Shown here: one piece after another, positions 37,100 to 54,634 of the stretch | How the letters are laid out: every line of letters starts with the position of its first letter | How positions within the stretch are numbered: the stretch's first letter is position 1 | From: Arctopsyche grandis | Lineage: Eukaryota > Arthropoda > Insecta > Trichoptera > Hydropsychidae | NCBI RefSeq assembly: GCF_051622035.1 | Contig: NC_135360.1 | Span: 13,692,001 to 13,756,000 of the forward strand | DNA length: 64,000 bases | Reading direction: 5' to 3' | Notes under the pieces: model-generated | Database searches by the model: none | Told to the model about the DNA's origin: nothing | Seen by the model: only the letters and a program-made list of their open reading frames with translations | Translations under genes and position numbers: made by a program

Positions 37100-38090
37100 T
37101 CTGTCCTCCTGTCTACAGCTTGTGGGAATCTCGTCAAATTCATCAAAACATTTACTGCGACGCAGAATACATTCCCAAAACCAGTCGAAGCACACCTGCA
37201 GCCATTATACTAAACTCAAGCGGAACGGTGCCAAAACCTTCGAGAAAGTTCCACCCCTCACACTCGAGCGGAATAAAACCAGTCGAAGCACACCTGTAGC
37301 CATTATACTAAACTCAAGCGGAACGCCCCTACCAGTCGAGCGGAACCAAAACGGTCGAAGCACACCGCAGCCATTAAACTACATCGAGCGGAACGGCGCC
37401 AATCATTCCAGAAAATTCTACCCCTCGACAAAAGCACATTCCTCGCTTACGCATCAACAACCACCACCATGGGTCAGGCGATACCAGAAACACTATAAAA
37501 GGAGGTACAACCCAAACAACGCCAGTCGACCCACAGCAGCAAGCGTCGACACACAGCAGCAGACCAGTCGACATCCAGCTCCTGACCTGCCACCACTACA
37601 CTACGCGGACTTGGAAGATCAACCAGCCGAACGAGCCAGCAACACACTGCCGTATCCAGAGACCTTCCGAACATAGCCGAACGCCGAGCCAGCAACACAC
37701 TGCCGTATCCAGAGACCTTCCGAACATAGCCGAACGCCGAGCCAGCAACACACTGCCGTAACCAGAGACCTTCTGAACATAGCCGAACAACGAGCCAGCA
37801 ACACACTGCCGCATCCAGAGACCTTCCGAACATAGCCGAATGACGAGCCAGCAACACACTGCCGCATCCAGAGACCTTCTGAACATAGCCGAACGCCGAG
37901 CCAGCAACACACTGCCGCATCCAGAGACCTTCTGAACATAGCCGAATGCCGAGCCAGCGACACTCTACCATATCCGCAGACCGCTGAACGACATACTTTT
38001 GCCCAAATATAATACCTTTGTACAATAATTAGGCAAACAATAAAACTTTATTAAAACAAGCACAACAGTGTTTCGTTAGGCTGGGATACG
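37100..38090 (+). mobile_element. Probable solo LTR containing a 53-bp tandem repeat
   Basis: Retroelement LTR-like anatomy: a TATA box with AAGGAGGTAC (CACTATAAAAGGAGGTAC, 37490-37507), the same motif seen in the 14.3- and 52.8-kb LTRs, and a polyadenylation signal near 38039 (AACAATAAAACTTTATT). Composition is GC-rich and CAGTCGA/GCGGAAC-repetitive, unlike neighbours. The ends are not fixed and no target duplication was found. No gag, pol or env sequence is attached: a fossil. The family is probably Ty3/gypsy-related by the shared motif only. Confidence 0.45.
37628..37985. repeat. 53-bp tandem repeat, about 6.5 copies
   Basis: The unit contains GAGCCAGCAACACACTGCCG and ATCCAGAGACCTTCCGAACA, then TAGCCGA. 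The period of 53 is not a multiple of three, so the long frames predicted through it on both strands are artefacts. Copies differ at a few positions; the last is degraded. Confidence 0.95.
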
Positions 38091-38229
38091 GTCAACACAT
38101 ACCTACCCCGCCTACAAGCTGAATTCTTAATATGTTCAGAATTGAGAAACCTACGACATCTTATTGACCGCTTCTTAGATTGACATAATTTATACTGCAT
38201 CGCCGTCGTAGCAGAGGATAGGGAGATAA

Positions 38230-38970
38230 TTGAGCAGTGAAAAGCTAGGAACGAGATATACGGCGAGGCACGGCAGAGGAGAAGGTAAAGGAAAAGGCGA
38301 GTGGTGGAGTGATGGTCAATGGTCGTCAATGGTCGTGAAAGTGGTTGTGTATGGTGCGGGGCGCGGCGGGCGGCGAGCGGCGAGCGGCGAGGAGGCCTCA
38401 GACCAGACCGCTAGTCCGTTGCCGCAGTGAGCGATCGCGGCTCTCTCTCTCTCCGTCTCTCTCCCTCGCTCTCCCACTCTCCGGCTCGCTCTCTCTCGCT
38501 CGCTCTCGCTCTCTCGTCTTCGTCGTCGACTGTCTGCGGCTGCTGTCATCGTCGGCTGTCACCTGCCGCTGCCGTTCTTCGGCTCAGCCACGCCCACGCC
38601 GCACCACCACCACCCACCCGCCACCCACCACCCACTGCCACTGCCACTGCCACTGCCACCGCCACCCGCCAACGCCGACACTGACTCCTCGACTCTTGGC
38701 CAGGTCTGCGTTCGACTCCCCACTCGACCACTCGACCACTCGACCACTCGACCACTCGACTCGACTGTCATCGACCCCTGTCATGTTAGGGCTCGCACAC
38801 CTCCACCAACTCTACCACTTCCTCACCCCGCCGCGCCCCGACCCAACCCCCACCACCACCCCATCTGCATCCTCGTCACATTCCACTCGTGAAACGTTGC
38901 ACAACTCCTCACCTCCATCTCCCCATCCCACCCGAGTGCTCTTCAATTGGAGAATGTGCATACATTAAAC
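38230..38970 (+). promoter_or_regulatory. GC/CpG-rich block, candidate Tao promoter or 5' exon
   Basis: A ~740-bp block of high G+C and CpG with simple-sequence runs (CTCTCTCT, CACTGCCACTGCCACTGC, (CGACCACT)n at 38720-38765). It stands alone in AT-rich DNA 2 kb upstream of the Tao 5' exon. That is typical of a housekeeping promoter with a non-coding first exon. The 207-codon frame through it is low-complexity and not credible as a protein. From 38971 to 40500 nothing further was seen. Confidence 0.35.
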
Positions 38971-40501
38971 TAACATCAATGTGCATATTCTTCTTAATCC
39001 TCACCAGTCGCATGTGCTATTATCGATACACTCACAAAGATCTAGATAAAATAGTATATATTGGAATTGTTTATTTTATCTAGTATTTTTCTTCGAATTG
39101 ATAATCACCTTTTCTAGTACGAATTATTTGATGTGACTATGTTTGCATTTTTTTTAGTTGTTGGGTGTTAATTAATGTCTGACAGGTGTGTGAAATAAAT
39201 TTGATGCGTATACCGAACTGTATACATTTGAAACAATAGTATTAGCGTGCTCGATTTTGGGTGGAGACTTTTCAAATATTGTGTCATGTAATGTAACAGA
39301 TTAGAGCTCCTCTGTTGTGGTTTCTAATTATCTATGAAAGAATAAAATATAATTAAAAAAAAGCAAAATAAGTTTTATATATATTTTTATGAAATAAAAT
39401 AATGCAAGCCTATGTTTAGAAACGTAAATTATCTGTTATTTTGATTTCAATCAATAATACTATATGTTTAGGATTCTAATTGACTTTTTTTTTTTTTGTA
39501 TTGAACTTTTATTTTCCACCACACAAACTCGAGAAATTGAGTCTAAATTTTATGCAATCTATTCTCCATAGAAGAGTTTCCCTTTCATGACCACAAAACG
39601 TTTCATCCATCTTATAACAAAAATGTTGAATTTTTTTACACAATTGTACAATTTTTAATCAGTTACAATAAAACTATTGTATGAAAATTAACTATAAATT
39701 GGTTATTTTCCCATTTTTTTATTGTTATAACTGGACCTCAGCTACTCATCAGGGCAACTGTAAATAACAATAGACTGTTTCGTCAGTGTTCAAAGCAAGA
39801 GATCAAAAAGCTTGTAAAACGTGCTTTTTCTAAGAAATGAACAATAGTGCTAAGTCTGGTTATAACATAATATTTTTTTGTGTATCTTCTATTAATTTCT
39901 CATTTTTCACTGAGATAGTCAAACTACTGTTATGTTGAACTGCTAATAATAAGTGTGATTAATGTTTTTATATATGCATTGTACCTCAAAAATTGGTCTA
40001 CTGAAAATTTTGATTCATGAAAAACTAAACAAAATAAATGTCAAACTCAATAATGATGTTAAGATTTTACTTTTTGTAAATTATCCTAAAAGTAAATGTA
40101 ATCATTTTTGTGCTTTAATTTCTGATACAAACCAAAATTTGTGCTAAATCTTCATGTTACAAATATGTGTATATGTAATTCCAAAAATTCGTAAACATAG
40201 ATAAGTTTATCTAACTAACGTGGATATAGTCTTATTCACTCTCCCTTTGTTATTATGTATTACTTTTAACAAAAATTATTCAATGTGGCTAATTTTAATT
40301 AGTTTTTTCCTTCATTTTTTTATATACCAACATTTTTATGACCTTTTTGAACACATTTTTTTGCGCAAATCCAATAAATTAAATATTAGTCATATGGATA
40401 ATCAGAATTGATAACAAATTCTGAAATTGATTTGTCGTGGAATTTTTCTCTATAAAAAATCCATCATTTTTCTAAACAAGATTTATTATCTTATCAGTAT
40501 A

Positions 40502-40748
40502 TGAGCCGTTATATTTGAAAGTGGCATTTTTGGAAAGTCCACTTCTCTTCATTTAGAGAAATATTTTGCAAAACATTAAATATAATGTTTTGCGTTTAAG
40601 AATATTTAAAAATATTGGTGTAATGCGTTTATTCCACTTTTCCGAGATTCTTGACATATCGAATTAAAGTCAGTGATATCAATTTGTGAAATAAGTCAAA
40701 GAAAAATAATAAAATTGGACATCCGCCACTTTCAAATATAACGGCACA
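40502..40748. repeat. TA-flanked MITE, family M1 copy C
   Basis: The best-preserved copy: opens TGAGCCGTTATATTTGAAAG, then TGGC, and closes GCCACTTTCAAATATAACGG, then CACA, with TA on both sides. Length is 247 bp. It lies in the Tao 5' region, just upstream of the non-coding exon. Confidence 0.85.
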
Positions 40749-40794
40749 TATGTTTAAGTCAATTTATATTTATTTTGTTTTTTTTTTGTTATAG

Positions 40795-40883
40795 ATCCCC
40801 ATCAATGGAAACAATAACTCTTGATGGTCTACAAAGCTATCGTTGAGAAATATTACCACCTATTTGGCAGAAATCACTCTCAG
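40795..40883 (+). other. Candidate non-coding 5' exon of Tao with uORF
   Basis: Preceded by a strong polypyrimidine acceptor (TTTTTTTTTGTTATAG) and followed by AG|GTAATG, so it looks like a spliced 89-nt exon ahead of the start exon. It contains a short upstream frame METITLDGLQSYR and a stop, which could modulate translation. Inferred from splice signals only. Confidence 0.4.
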
Positions 40884-41003
40884 GTAATGCAGTGTTAAAT
40901 TTTCTACATTTCCAACCAAAAAAATAATTGTTAAATAACAATTCAATATTAGATAAAATCGATATAATTCAATGAGTTTTATTTTTATGTCAAAGGCTCC
41001 AAG

Positions 41004-46191
<5,188 letters not shown>

Positions 46192-49100
46192 CTGTCATAT
46201 TCCTGATGTATGCCAACCATTGCACCGATTAATATTTTACAATTACTCTGATGGCAATAAATTTGGGCTGTTTGCACCCTTAATAAATTAACTTGTGCTA
46301 AAATAAAATAATTTATATAGAATGCCACTCTATCATGATTGTATATTTGTATTTTAATCGTGGACATTAAGTTATAATTATGTTTCGGTTTATAAGAATT
46401 TCTTTTATATATTCGTAAACAAAATACCAAATTATATTGAAAAACAAAATCATATCGTAACTTGAAACGTTACTGAATGTCTATTTTACATTAAACATTC
46501 AATTTTTAAGCACGTTTTCAGAATTGAAATATTTCTAATGTTATATAATATATAATAATTTCAAAATCTCTGAATTTGGTATAAGTGCAATGATATGTTT
46601 TAAATAAACATTTTACTCCACGCTTATGCAATAAATTCATACTTATTTATTGTCATTAATATTTGACATGGCTGTTATTGTGTTTAATTTTAGATAATAC
46701 AAATTATAATAGTTTTTGCACTGTGGAAAATTTGTACAATAATACGAAACTGCCAAACTTTAACATGGATTATCACCGAGTGGCATTTAAAACTCAATAA
46801 TGTCTTCGGAATGTATACCTGTGCATTTAAGATTACACTTTTGACATTTATTAGAAAATAGATAACTTAAATATAGATTTGGATAAACCTAGATGAATCA
46901 ATTTCGAACATAATGTAACTCAGGATTTTTTTCATTTCACATTTAAAGTTAATCATGCATTAAATATTGTACGAATTATAGATATTTATAGTTGAATATT
47001 ACCCATTCATTATTACTCTGTGATAAAACATGCTAATATCCTGTGAAATAGGTGCTTAGTCTTGAATCCATAGTAATTTGAGTGTTTAGTTTTGATGCGT
47101 GAAACGTTTGAGCATGTGTATAATGTGACTGCATATCTGCGTATTCTTATTGTATGTTCGCCAACTTAAATGATATGAAGAGAAAAGGATTTCAACTAGC
47201 TTTAATATTCATTTTAACAATCATGAATCCCACACACATATTTATATAACGTTTATATTTTATTTTATTACATTTAGCCATGACCCTGCTCTAATACATT
47301 TTATCATTGTAATGTGATTAATTTTTATTCAAATTATTTTTAGTCTAGCATAATTAATACTTTTATTTTAATCATAAAGATCAAACACAAACTCAGGTCA
47401 AGGTTTCGTTTATACATTTATACATATTTCATATAGCATTCACTGTATATTCAATAATTATAGAATTTTAATATTTCTGTCGTATGTCTAACTTACAATT
47501 AGTTTTATTTTAAGATAGCCTTCTAAATGCATACCTTACTTTTCTCGCATATATTTTGTAACTATACACATTTTTGTTTAATCGATATCCTATGTAAAAT
47601 CATTAATGAATTTAGGCGGTAACATCTCAATTAGCGCACCTTATGATCACGCTTTGTGAGATACTTCCTAATTACACTTTTTTTAGTGTTTAGAAAAATT
47701 ATAATAACGTAATGATGTACTCGTATATCCTATTTTATTTTCATAGTATCATGCCATGTGAGTAATAACATTTGGAATTGCCTGTGATGTTTATCATGTT
47801 TGTACTTTTTGGAAATGTTGATGTATGTATTTGTTTAACAGTACAGTAGTCAATTAATTTACTAAAAAAAAACAAAACTAAAAACTCTTTAAAACAGTAC
47901 TTTGATGAACATGTACATATAAAGGTGATCTTCTCTATTTGTAATTATGTAAAACATGTATATTTACATTCCTTTATTTAAACACATTGTCGCTGCTGAA
48001 TTTTTACAATATCACAAACTTTGTCAAAGTTATATATATATATATATATATATTGTATTTCATGGACTTGCGCAAACAGTTGTACACGTGTTTTATATAA
48101 TATATTAAAATAGCGCTTTATGTAATTTTTGACTGCACATTAAATTTTTGTTTTTGTAAAGTTATAGTGAGTGTTTGTAATAAAATACTGGAAAGTATTG
48201 TGAAACGTTTGTAATTTAAACATTCTTGTAAATATTTTTCTTTTATTTTATGTATTATCTGTATGTTGAAAGTTATCCAAAAAGCTCGAAAAACGTTTTA
48301 CATGTTTGACACTGTATAAAACTATTATACAATATGTAATACGATACATATTTGTTTTTAAGCATGTATGCAAACTCTTAAGTTATGTTTTTGTAGCATA
48401 CTCTATAAGCTTAAATTGTTAAACTAATAGCATAAACGAAAGGTCCGCTCAAGCCCATTAATTTAAAATTGAGCGTTAGAATTCTTGTCGAGAACAAAAG
48501 TTTATACATATTTTAAAATCGTATTTCACTAGTTTTTTAAAGAATATTGGCCAGCTTATTTAATACTGACAATTATCTAAAAATACATATACATATGTTT
48601 AAATGGAATCTTTACCGTGTTTAACACAACATGTGTATTTACATCGCAGATCAATTCCACTCCACACTATTTCGTTCGTCGACTGTATGTATAATATTTT
48701 GACATTGACTAATAATATTGATAAAATGATATTCAACAGGTAATTGTGATCCACATTTTCCATTTTGAAATGACATATGACTAGCTAAGGTAACGCAATG
48801 AATTCTTTCACATTTAATTTTTAAGCATACTTATAAGTTGTATTCAGGTGGCATTTATTGTAATTACTTGTGTCAGAGAAATAATTCAATGGCTCCTTCA
48901 CTTTACCAAAGATAAAGTTAGACAATCCGAAAAATCATTCATATAAAAACCAATTTTGTAGTTTTTCAACATTTTCAAATTTTCATGTGTATATTCTAAA
49001 GTCCTCGATGTACGCATACATTTGTATGTTATAATCACTTTATACACGTAATATTGTATATATAATCACGCAAGCAGTATATAATTTACATCAAATGTGA

Positions 49101-50010
49101 TTAATCCGCTAATTATGTATTACTTGACATGTCTCGAACAATAAGTTATTTTGGTATTTTGCGTATTTTCAACGTCTAAATCGCCTCTGAAAACATCTTG
49201 AACTTGTTCGTTTTTTTTTCGACTCACTATGGTCGAAGATTCGAATTCGATAACCCCTTTTACATGCGAATAATTTTATTTCTTTGATTAAACAAGAAAA
49301 AACTTCTAACTTTTTCCAGTTTTAAAATGATGTTTGACGAAAAGATTGTTTGCCAACACTCCCAACTAGTCTAATGTACTCAAATCATGAGATTTCAGTT
49401 CCGAATATTATTTCAAATTTATTTATATCTTTATATATATAATTATGAATTAATCACATTTCCTATTAATATATGTATGTATACATTAGTGTATATTTTT
49501 GTCCCAGTATGGAATGAGTGAACACGATACTATAACTTAAAGGCGTTGTCTTGTAAAAAGAATTTGCCGCCTTTATTGTAGATTTTTTTTTACATAGAAA
49601 ATTTGCTTAGAGTGATGGGTGAGTATATTATTAAAATATTGATATATTGTATGTAATATATAATATATCTTGAAAATTGAATTGCTGTAAAATAACTAAA
49701 TTGAAACACACCAGTTGCCAATAAAAATTGTGCTTTTATTTGAAGTTTATTAATTTCACATTTCCTTTGTTTTTTTGTTTTTTTTTTTTGGTAACATTTA
49801 TTTCCTTATATCCTTACCTTAATCTTGTTATCTTTCTACCAAAAATACAAAAATATATTGACTTTTCAAAAATAAATGTATTTACATTTTTAAGTAAAAA
49901 TCTCTCGAAAGTATTCTTACTTAAATACATCTTCAAGATGTTTATAACTAGGTTAATAAAAAATATATATATTTATCAATCTCAAAACCAAAATATCCTT
50001 TAAAAAAATG
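46192..50010 (+). other. Long AT-rich 3' flank of Tao
   Basis: No gene, RNA or bounded repeat seen in 3.8 kb. Several AATAAA signals lie close to the stop (for example 46256, 46280, 46607), so part is Tao 3' UTR. A short TA run lies at 48034-48053. The length of the true UTR cannot be read from sequence alone. Confidence 0.5.
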
Positions 50011-50015
50011 CAGTG

Positions 50016-50401
50016 TAGCCAGAGAAATGTTATAATAATAGAAGTGACGATTGTCCACAGACAATCCTAAATAATTTTAGCATCAGTCGTATTTGATGCT
50101 TGGTGGTCGACGTATGTCTGATAAAAACTTCTCTGGGCATATGTATTGTTAAAAATTGCACGATACATTCAAAAACACAATAAACAACATGGGATACATT
50201 TTTATAAGTAAATTGATCATTTAAGTAACATATTATTCAATTAACATCGTATATGAAAGTTTTCATGAAAGTGTCGGCATTCGGCAATACCATACGTATA
50301 CGCGTACAATATTGCGTAGTTATGGAAACGGTACGCGTGTATTGAAACAAGAAATGTATTCGAAAGGGCGCTTCTATTATTATAACATTTCTCTGAGTGT
50401 A
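50016..50401. mobile_element. TIR MITE, Tc1/mariner-like
   Basis: Inverted ends share CAGAGAAATGTTATAATAAT, then AGAAG: at 50020-50044 on the left, and as the complement at 50371-50396 on the right. The ends lie next to TA dinucleotides. About 385 bp, non-coding, in the 3' flank of NIPSNAP. Exact termini are uncertain by a few bases. Confidence 0.65.
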
Positions 50402-50599
50402 GCAGTCTATGAATATTAAGTTACAAACTGTTTAAATGCACTATTAAATTGACTGAATATCTAAGAATTAACATTTTCAAATTGAAAATCAATTTAAGCA
50501 ATTTTGTTATATTTGTTTCATAATAAAGAGCTGTACGAAAACAAACAAATTTGCAGCAAACCCACAGGCTCGGAGATTGCTGTTAATCTGTAAAATAAT

Positions 50600-53500
50600 T
50601 TATTGGGTCGGAGAAAATTCAGTTGGTTCTAAAATACGGCAGTGCATTTCACGAATTAATGGCACAGTATACGCAACACATTCATCCCAGCCAGGAGAAC
50701 GCCATGTGTTTTCGCGAGTTTCCTTTCTCGATTGTAGATCTTTATAGCCTAAAAAAAGCAACATATACATACGCACGTACATTTTTGTTTTAAAAAACTA
50801 ATATATGTATGCTGTTATACTTACACCAGATATGGTGAACATTGTAAAGCCTCCCTATTTGCGAAAAGTATCCAGCGAAAGCCTCATTCCTATTTCTTCT
50901 ATAGCTAATAGCTCGAGCCCAGTTGTTGCCCCATTCAATCATAGTTCCTGGTTTTAAGCTAAAAAATATTAAAACAAGTTTTTAAATGTACTTGATCTGG
51001 ATTAAATTATGAAACAACTAAATCTTGTCTCCAATACCTATATGATCTTATTTCGTAAATGTTTCCTCCAGTTCTTGGTTCAGCTCCTGGCCAGTAACTG
51101 AAAGCCAACAAATATTGTAAATGACGGGATCTCAAGAAGTTGCCTCTTTCCTTTTCCAGCTTTACGTAATCCTGAAACATTTTGTACATATTGAATGTAG
51201 TTTATTTTAATATTTTTTTGATATATGTATATATATATATATATTTTATTGAAAAATACAAACAGCATCATTCTTCAATTCACGTTTGTTTTCGTCGACT
51301 TTTTCGAAACCACCAGTGTATCTCCATAAATGTAACGCTTGATCCATATCGCCCACCGACACCGTCCACGAACCCATTAATTCGCAACATAAGTCAGCTT
51401 TCTTAGAATGAATAATATCTACTGATGTTTTGCTGTAAAACAATTATTTTAATACAATACAAATGTACTATACATATGTACATGCATAAATAAAATTTTA
51501 TTTCATCATTTCTTCTTACTAATTTTTCAAATATTTTTCAGTAGAATCTGTTCGAATGTTATGAGTGTGCAACGAATATATGACTTCTTTATCACTCAGC
51601 ATTCGACTGTGTGACTCCTTTGTGGGTTCTATTTTTCGTACTAAAAGTTTTGAAAGCCATCCTTCTCCACCTTCAGCATTTAATACTGAACTTCCTGATA
51701 AAGATCTAAAAGAATAATGTTATTATGTAATCTGAGGGTTTCTATGGGTCGGCCTAGCTCACTGTTGGGTCAATTAAATCAAATGGAAACATGAAATGAA
51801 GTTTTTTAATGAAAATTAATACAATATATAAACTTCGTTTTTTCCAATGCAACTAACCCACATCGAAAAAAATGCTGTTACATTGAACTATACATCATCA
51901 TTTACAGCCATTCATCATCTACTGCTGGATGAAGGCTTCTCGAAAACGCTTCTATTCGTCTCTGTTTTGCGCAACTCTCATCCATCTCACCCCAAACATT
52001 TTTCTAATTTCATTCACCCATCTTCCTTGCGGCCTTCTTTTCACCATTTCACATTCTCTCGGGTACCATTACAGCACCCTTGTCATACTTCTAACACACA
52101 TAAATTCATTTCCACGCTTCGTAAACTCATTTCCAAGCATGTGTTTGGGTCCCCGAAATGAGCCTTTACTACCAAAATTTACAACTTACAAATTATCATC
52201 ATTGTTCATAATACGTTCAAAAGCCAAGAATAAATGAAATTAATACCTATTTTACATAGTATTTTAAAATAGTATCTATTGTATTCCAAAAATTGTTAGT
52301 GTTTCATGTACATATAGTAAATAAATAAAAATATATGGTTTTTTAACATCCTAATGAAAAACCATACACTGAAAAGCGTGGTAAAAAACGATGATAACAT
52401 CTGTTTTACTGAAGTGGAGATGTCAAATTTCAAATGCGCCTGAGGCCCTCCATTTACTTGATATTTAAAAAGATGCAGATGTGGATTAGATCCATTTTTT
52501 GCAGAAGTATTTTTATTACATAAATAAAAAATAATATTGTAAGGTGGGAACACAGGAGAAGAGGATCCTCTGGCTAAGTGCATTCAGGGGAAGACAATTG
52601 ATACCTCTGGATTAGGCCGAACGGTACTTGGTAAGTACCTTCTATGTAGAATCTGTGACGATAGTGTGAGACTGTAAAGCTGTACGTGCCTAGACAATGG
52701 ATGAATAAATGGATCGGGGATGCTGTGGTGAGCAATTTTTCCTTTACAAGGAGGTACACTTGGTACAGCGAGTATTCTGGAACGAACGCTGGCTGCGCAT
52801 GGACCTCCTGAATCATTCAATAAATGCTTTGAAGCAAATTTGGCCTTTCATTAGGATCCTCAAACCACCCCTACGCAGCACTATATTTTTTGTTATTATT
52901 ACTAGACAACAGAGGGTAATTAGAGCAATCAGCTTTTGGGACACTGATGTTGAGTATGGAACAGAGAGTGAATACGAAATCGACAGCGAATTGGAGTCTG
53001 ATAGCGATAGCGATCACGACGAAAATGTCGCTCCTTCTAATATTTGTCAAACCGTAATGTCTTCTGTTGTACCTTCAACTTCTTCAAACGGGTCAACCAG
53101 CCAGCCTTCTACATCAAGAACATGGTCGAATACAGCTATGCGGCGTCAGGAGATTCCTTTTACGGGGAGGCCAGGGATTAAAGTTGCTATTCAGGGAAAC
53201 GAACCCATAGATTTTTTAAATTTATTATTAGATCAGGAATTTTATAATCTCGTGATTGAACAAAGCAATTTATATGCAGTAGAAATATTAACTAGATCGA
53301 ATTGTGAGCATAGCCGTATAGCACGCTGGAAAGATATAACAGTCGACGAATTTAAAATTTGGCTAGGACTTTTGCTGCACATGTTGACCATACGATTGAA
53401 TCGTCAAAGTGATTATTGGAAAAAACATTATTTATTCAATCTCACCACATTCTCCCAATTTATGTCTCGTGATAGATTTTTTTTGATTCAGAGGGATTTG

Positions 53501-54634
53501 TTAAAACATAAATTAAAGTATTTTATTATTTTTAAATATCGTAATATTATTTGCTATTTCTACGAACAAAAAATTACGAAAATAATGAATAAATATAGGT
53601 ACTGTATAGCGTGCTTTATGCAAGATGCAGGTAGACGCCCCTTCCAAGAACCTCCACACTGTCAAAACATTTGTGAGACAGGGCTATTTTATAAAATATC
53701 AGCATAGCATGGATTCTAGCTCAGCATTGAAAGTGTTAACTGTCAACTTAGTAGAAAACTTTTTTTTGCTCTTACCTTCAGCACTGTTGGAACGTGTATT
53801 GTAATTTGACATTACCCTAATAAGTATCCATCGTATAATTATTACACAATTATTTTTGTTACATAAAAACACTGGGTTAAACAATTCAACATACGTACAT
53901 ATATATATATTGTATTTCTAAAAAATTACAGCTTATTTTTCCAATATCTAACTTTGACCTAAATCAAAACTTTCAATGAACCTTACGGCAGTATCAATAA
54001 TTGATAACTTTAGTCGATGCTATAGCTTGTGAAACGAAAATTGAATTAGTTACACTTTGAAAATTTATTCTTATTGTTGTCATTCATTCGTGGCTGAGAG
54101 AAAATCGAAGACTACCAACGATTTAATTTTCAAAAGTCTTGCCTAAATGAGATCCACATCGAATTAGTCTCAAACATAAACGAAGAAATTAATTTGAAAT
54201 TTCATAAAAAAAATGAGGTATGAATTATATTGGAAAATGAGTCGATTACCATAACTGTATTTTACATAAGAAAATCTACATATGTACGGTATCCTAGTTA
54301 ACGCAAATTAGCGGGGATAAATACGATAAGATAAAAGCGAAAATGTTTTTTATCCTGAAAATCAACGTGAAGGTCATATAAAAGACAAAGGCGACATGTG
54401 AAAAATGCGAGTTTTTCACGACATCGCATACGTACGAGTCCATACTACGACCATACTGATTATGAATATGCTATTTTAAGAGTGGCAAAACAAGTGCGGG
54501 TGTCGCCACTCGCCACTCTGCTCTTGCAACTAAATATAGAAAGTGGGAGCGGGGAAACAGCTGAGGGGAGGGGCATACCTGTTGGGGGCCACCAGAAGGG
54601 GGCGCAGTCGCAGCAGGGGACTCACGCGGGACAT
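50600..54634 (-). CDS. Nipsnap: NIPSNAP mitochondrial protein
   Basis: NIPSNAP-family protein of the mitochondrial matrix/outer surface, linked in vertebrates to mitophagy signalling. Coding exons: 54634-54579, 51705-51520, 51432-51264, 51171-51038, 50958-50825, 50748-50600. They join in phase to 828 nt, 275 residues (human NIPSNAP1 284). Exon 1 reads [18 protein letters not shown], an Arg/Leu-rich, acid-free leader expected for mitochondrial import, and ends with AG that completes the Arg codon of exon 2. Landmarks: [65 protein letters not shown] and [20 protein letters not shown] at the C-terminus. Intron 1 (51706-54578) holds an LTR, a piggyBac remnant and LINE-like sequence. Divergent from ANKFY1, with 1.5 kb between start codons. 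Confidence 0.94.
51880..52240 (+). repeat. Interspersed-repeat-like segment in NIPSNAP intron 1
   Basis: ATCATCTACTGCTGGATGAA, then GGCTTCTCGAAAACG, and a following C/T-rich stretch (CATCTCACCCCAAACATTTT) resemble the common insect LINE/SINE 3' module CACTGCTGGACATAGGCCTC. The two overlapping frames here are not recognisable proteins. Confidence 0.45.
52538..52880 (+). mobile_element. Solo LTR, Ty3/gypsy-like, divergent copy
   Basis: Opens TGTAAGGTGGGAACACAGG and closes CACCCCTACGCAGCA. Flanking tetramers are ATAT (52534-52537) and CTAT (52881-52884). The 3' half matches the LTRs at 18.2 and 24.3 kb (AATAAATGC, then TTTGGCCTTTCATTAGGATC) and the fragment at 14.3 kb. The 5' half differs, marking a related subfamily. 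A fossil without internal region; it sits directly before the piggyBac remnant. Confidence 0.65.
52890..53707 (+). mobile_element. piggyBac transposase remnant
   Basis: An open frame from 52709 runs through the LTR into this region; only the part after about 52890 is transposase. It has the acidic N-terminal region ([18 protein letters not shown]), then the piggyBac core start: [18 protein letters not shown], then [28 protein letters not shown] and [20 protein letters not shown]. The catalytic aspartate-bearing middle is missing. The frame then jumps to [18 protein letters not shown], which resembles the Cys-rich C-terminal tail. So this is an internally deleted, inactive copy. TTAA-flanked termini were not located. 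Confidence 0.75.
53708..54578. other. NIPSNAP intron 1, 3' part
   Basis: AT-rich sequence with no gene or bounded repeat seen, ending in a GC-rich stretch (54530-54620) around NIPSNAP exon 1. Confidence 0.5.

Noticed and set aside
37474-38025. Frames of 184, 183, 104 and 114 residues with Cys-Gly-rich or Pro-rich repeats
   Set aside because: They come from the 53-bp tandem repeat and LTR-like DNA; the period is not a multiple of three and both strands give equal frames.
38345-38968. 207-codon Arg/Ser/Thr/Pro-rich frame
   Set aside because: Low-complexity translation of a GC-rich simple-sequence block with competing frames on both strands; no protein family resembled.
52709-52890. N-terminal part of the 332-codon frame (LLNSINA-type residues)
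   Set aside because: It is LTR sequence read through into the piggyBac remnant; the same residues appear in the 14.3-kb LTR fragment.
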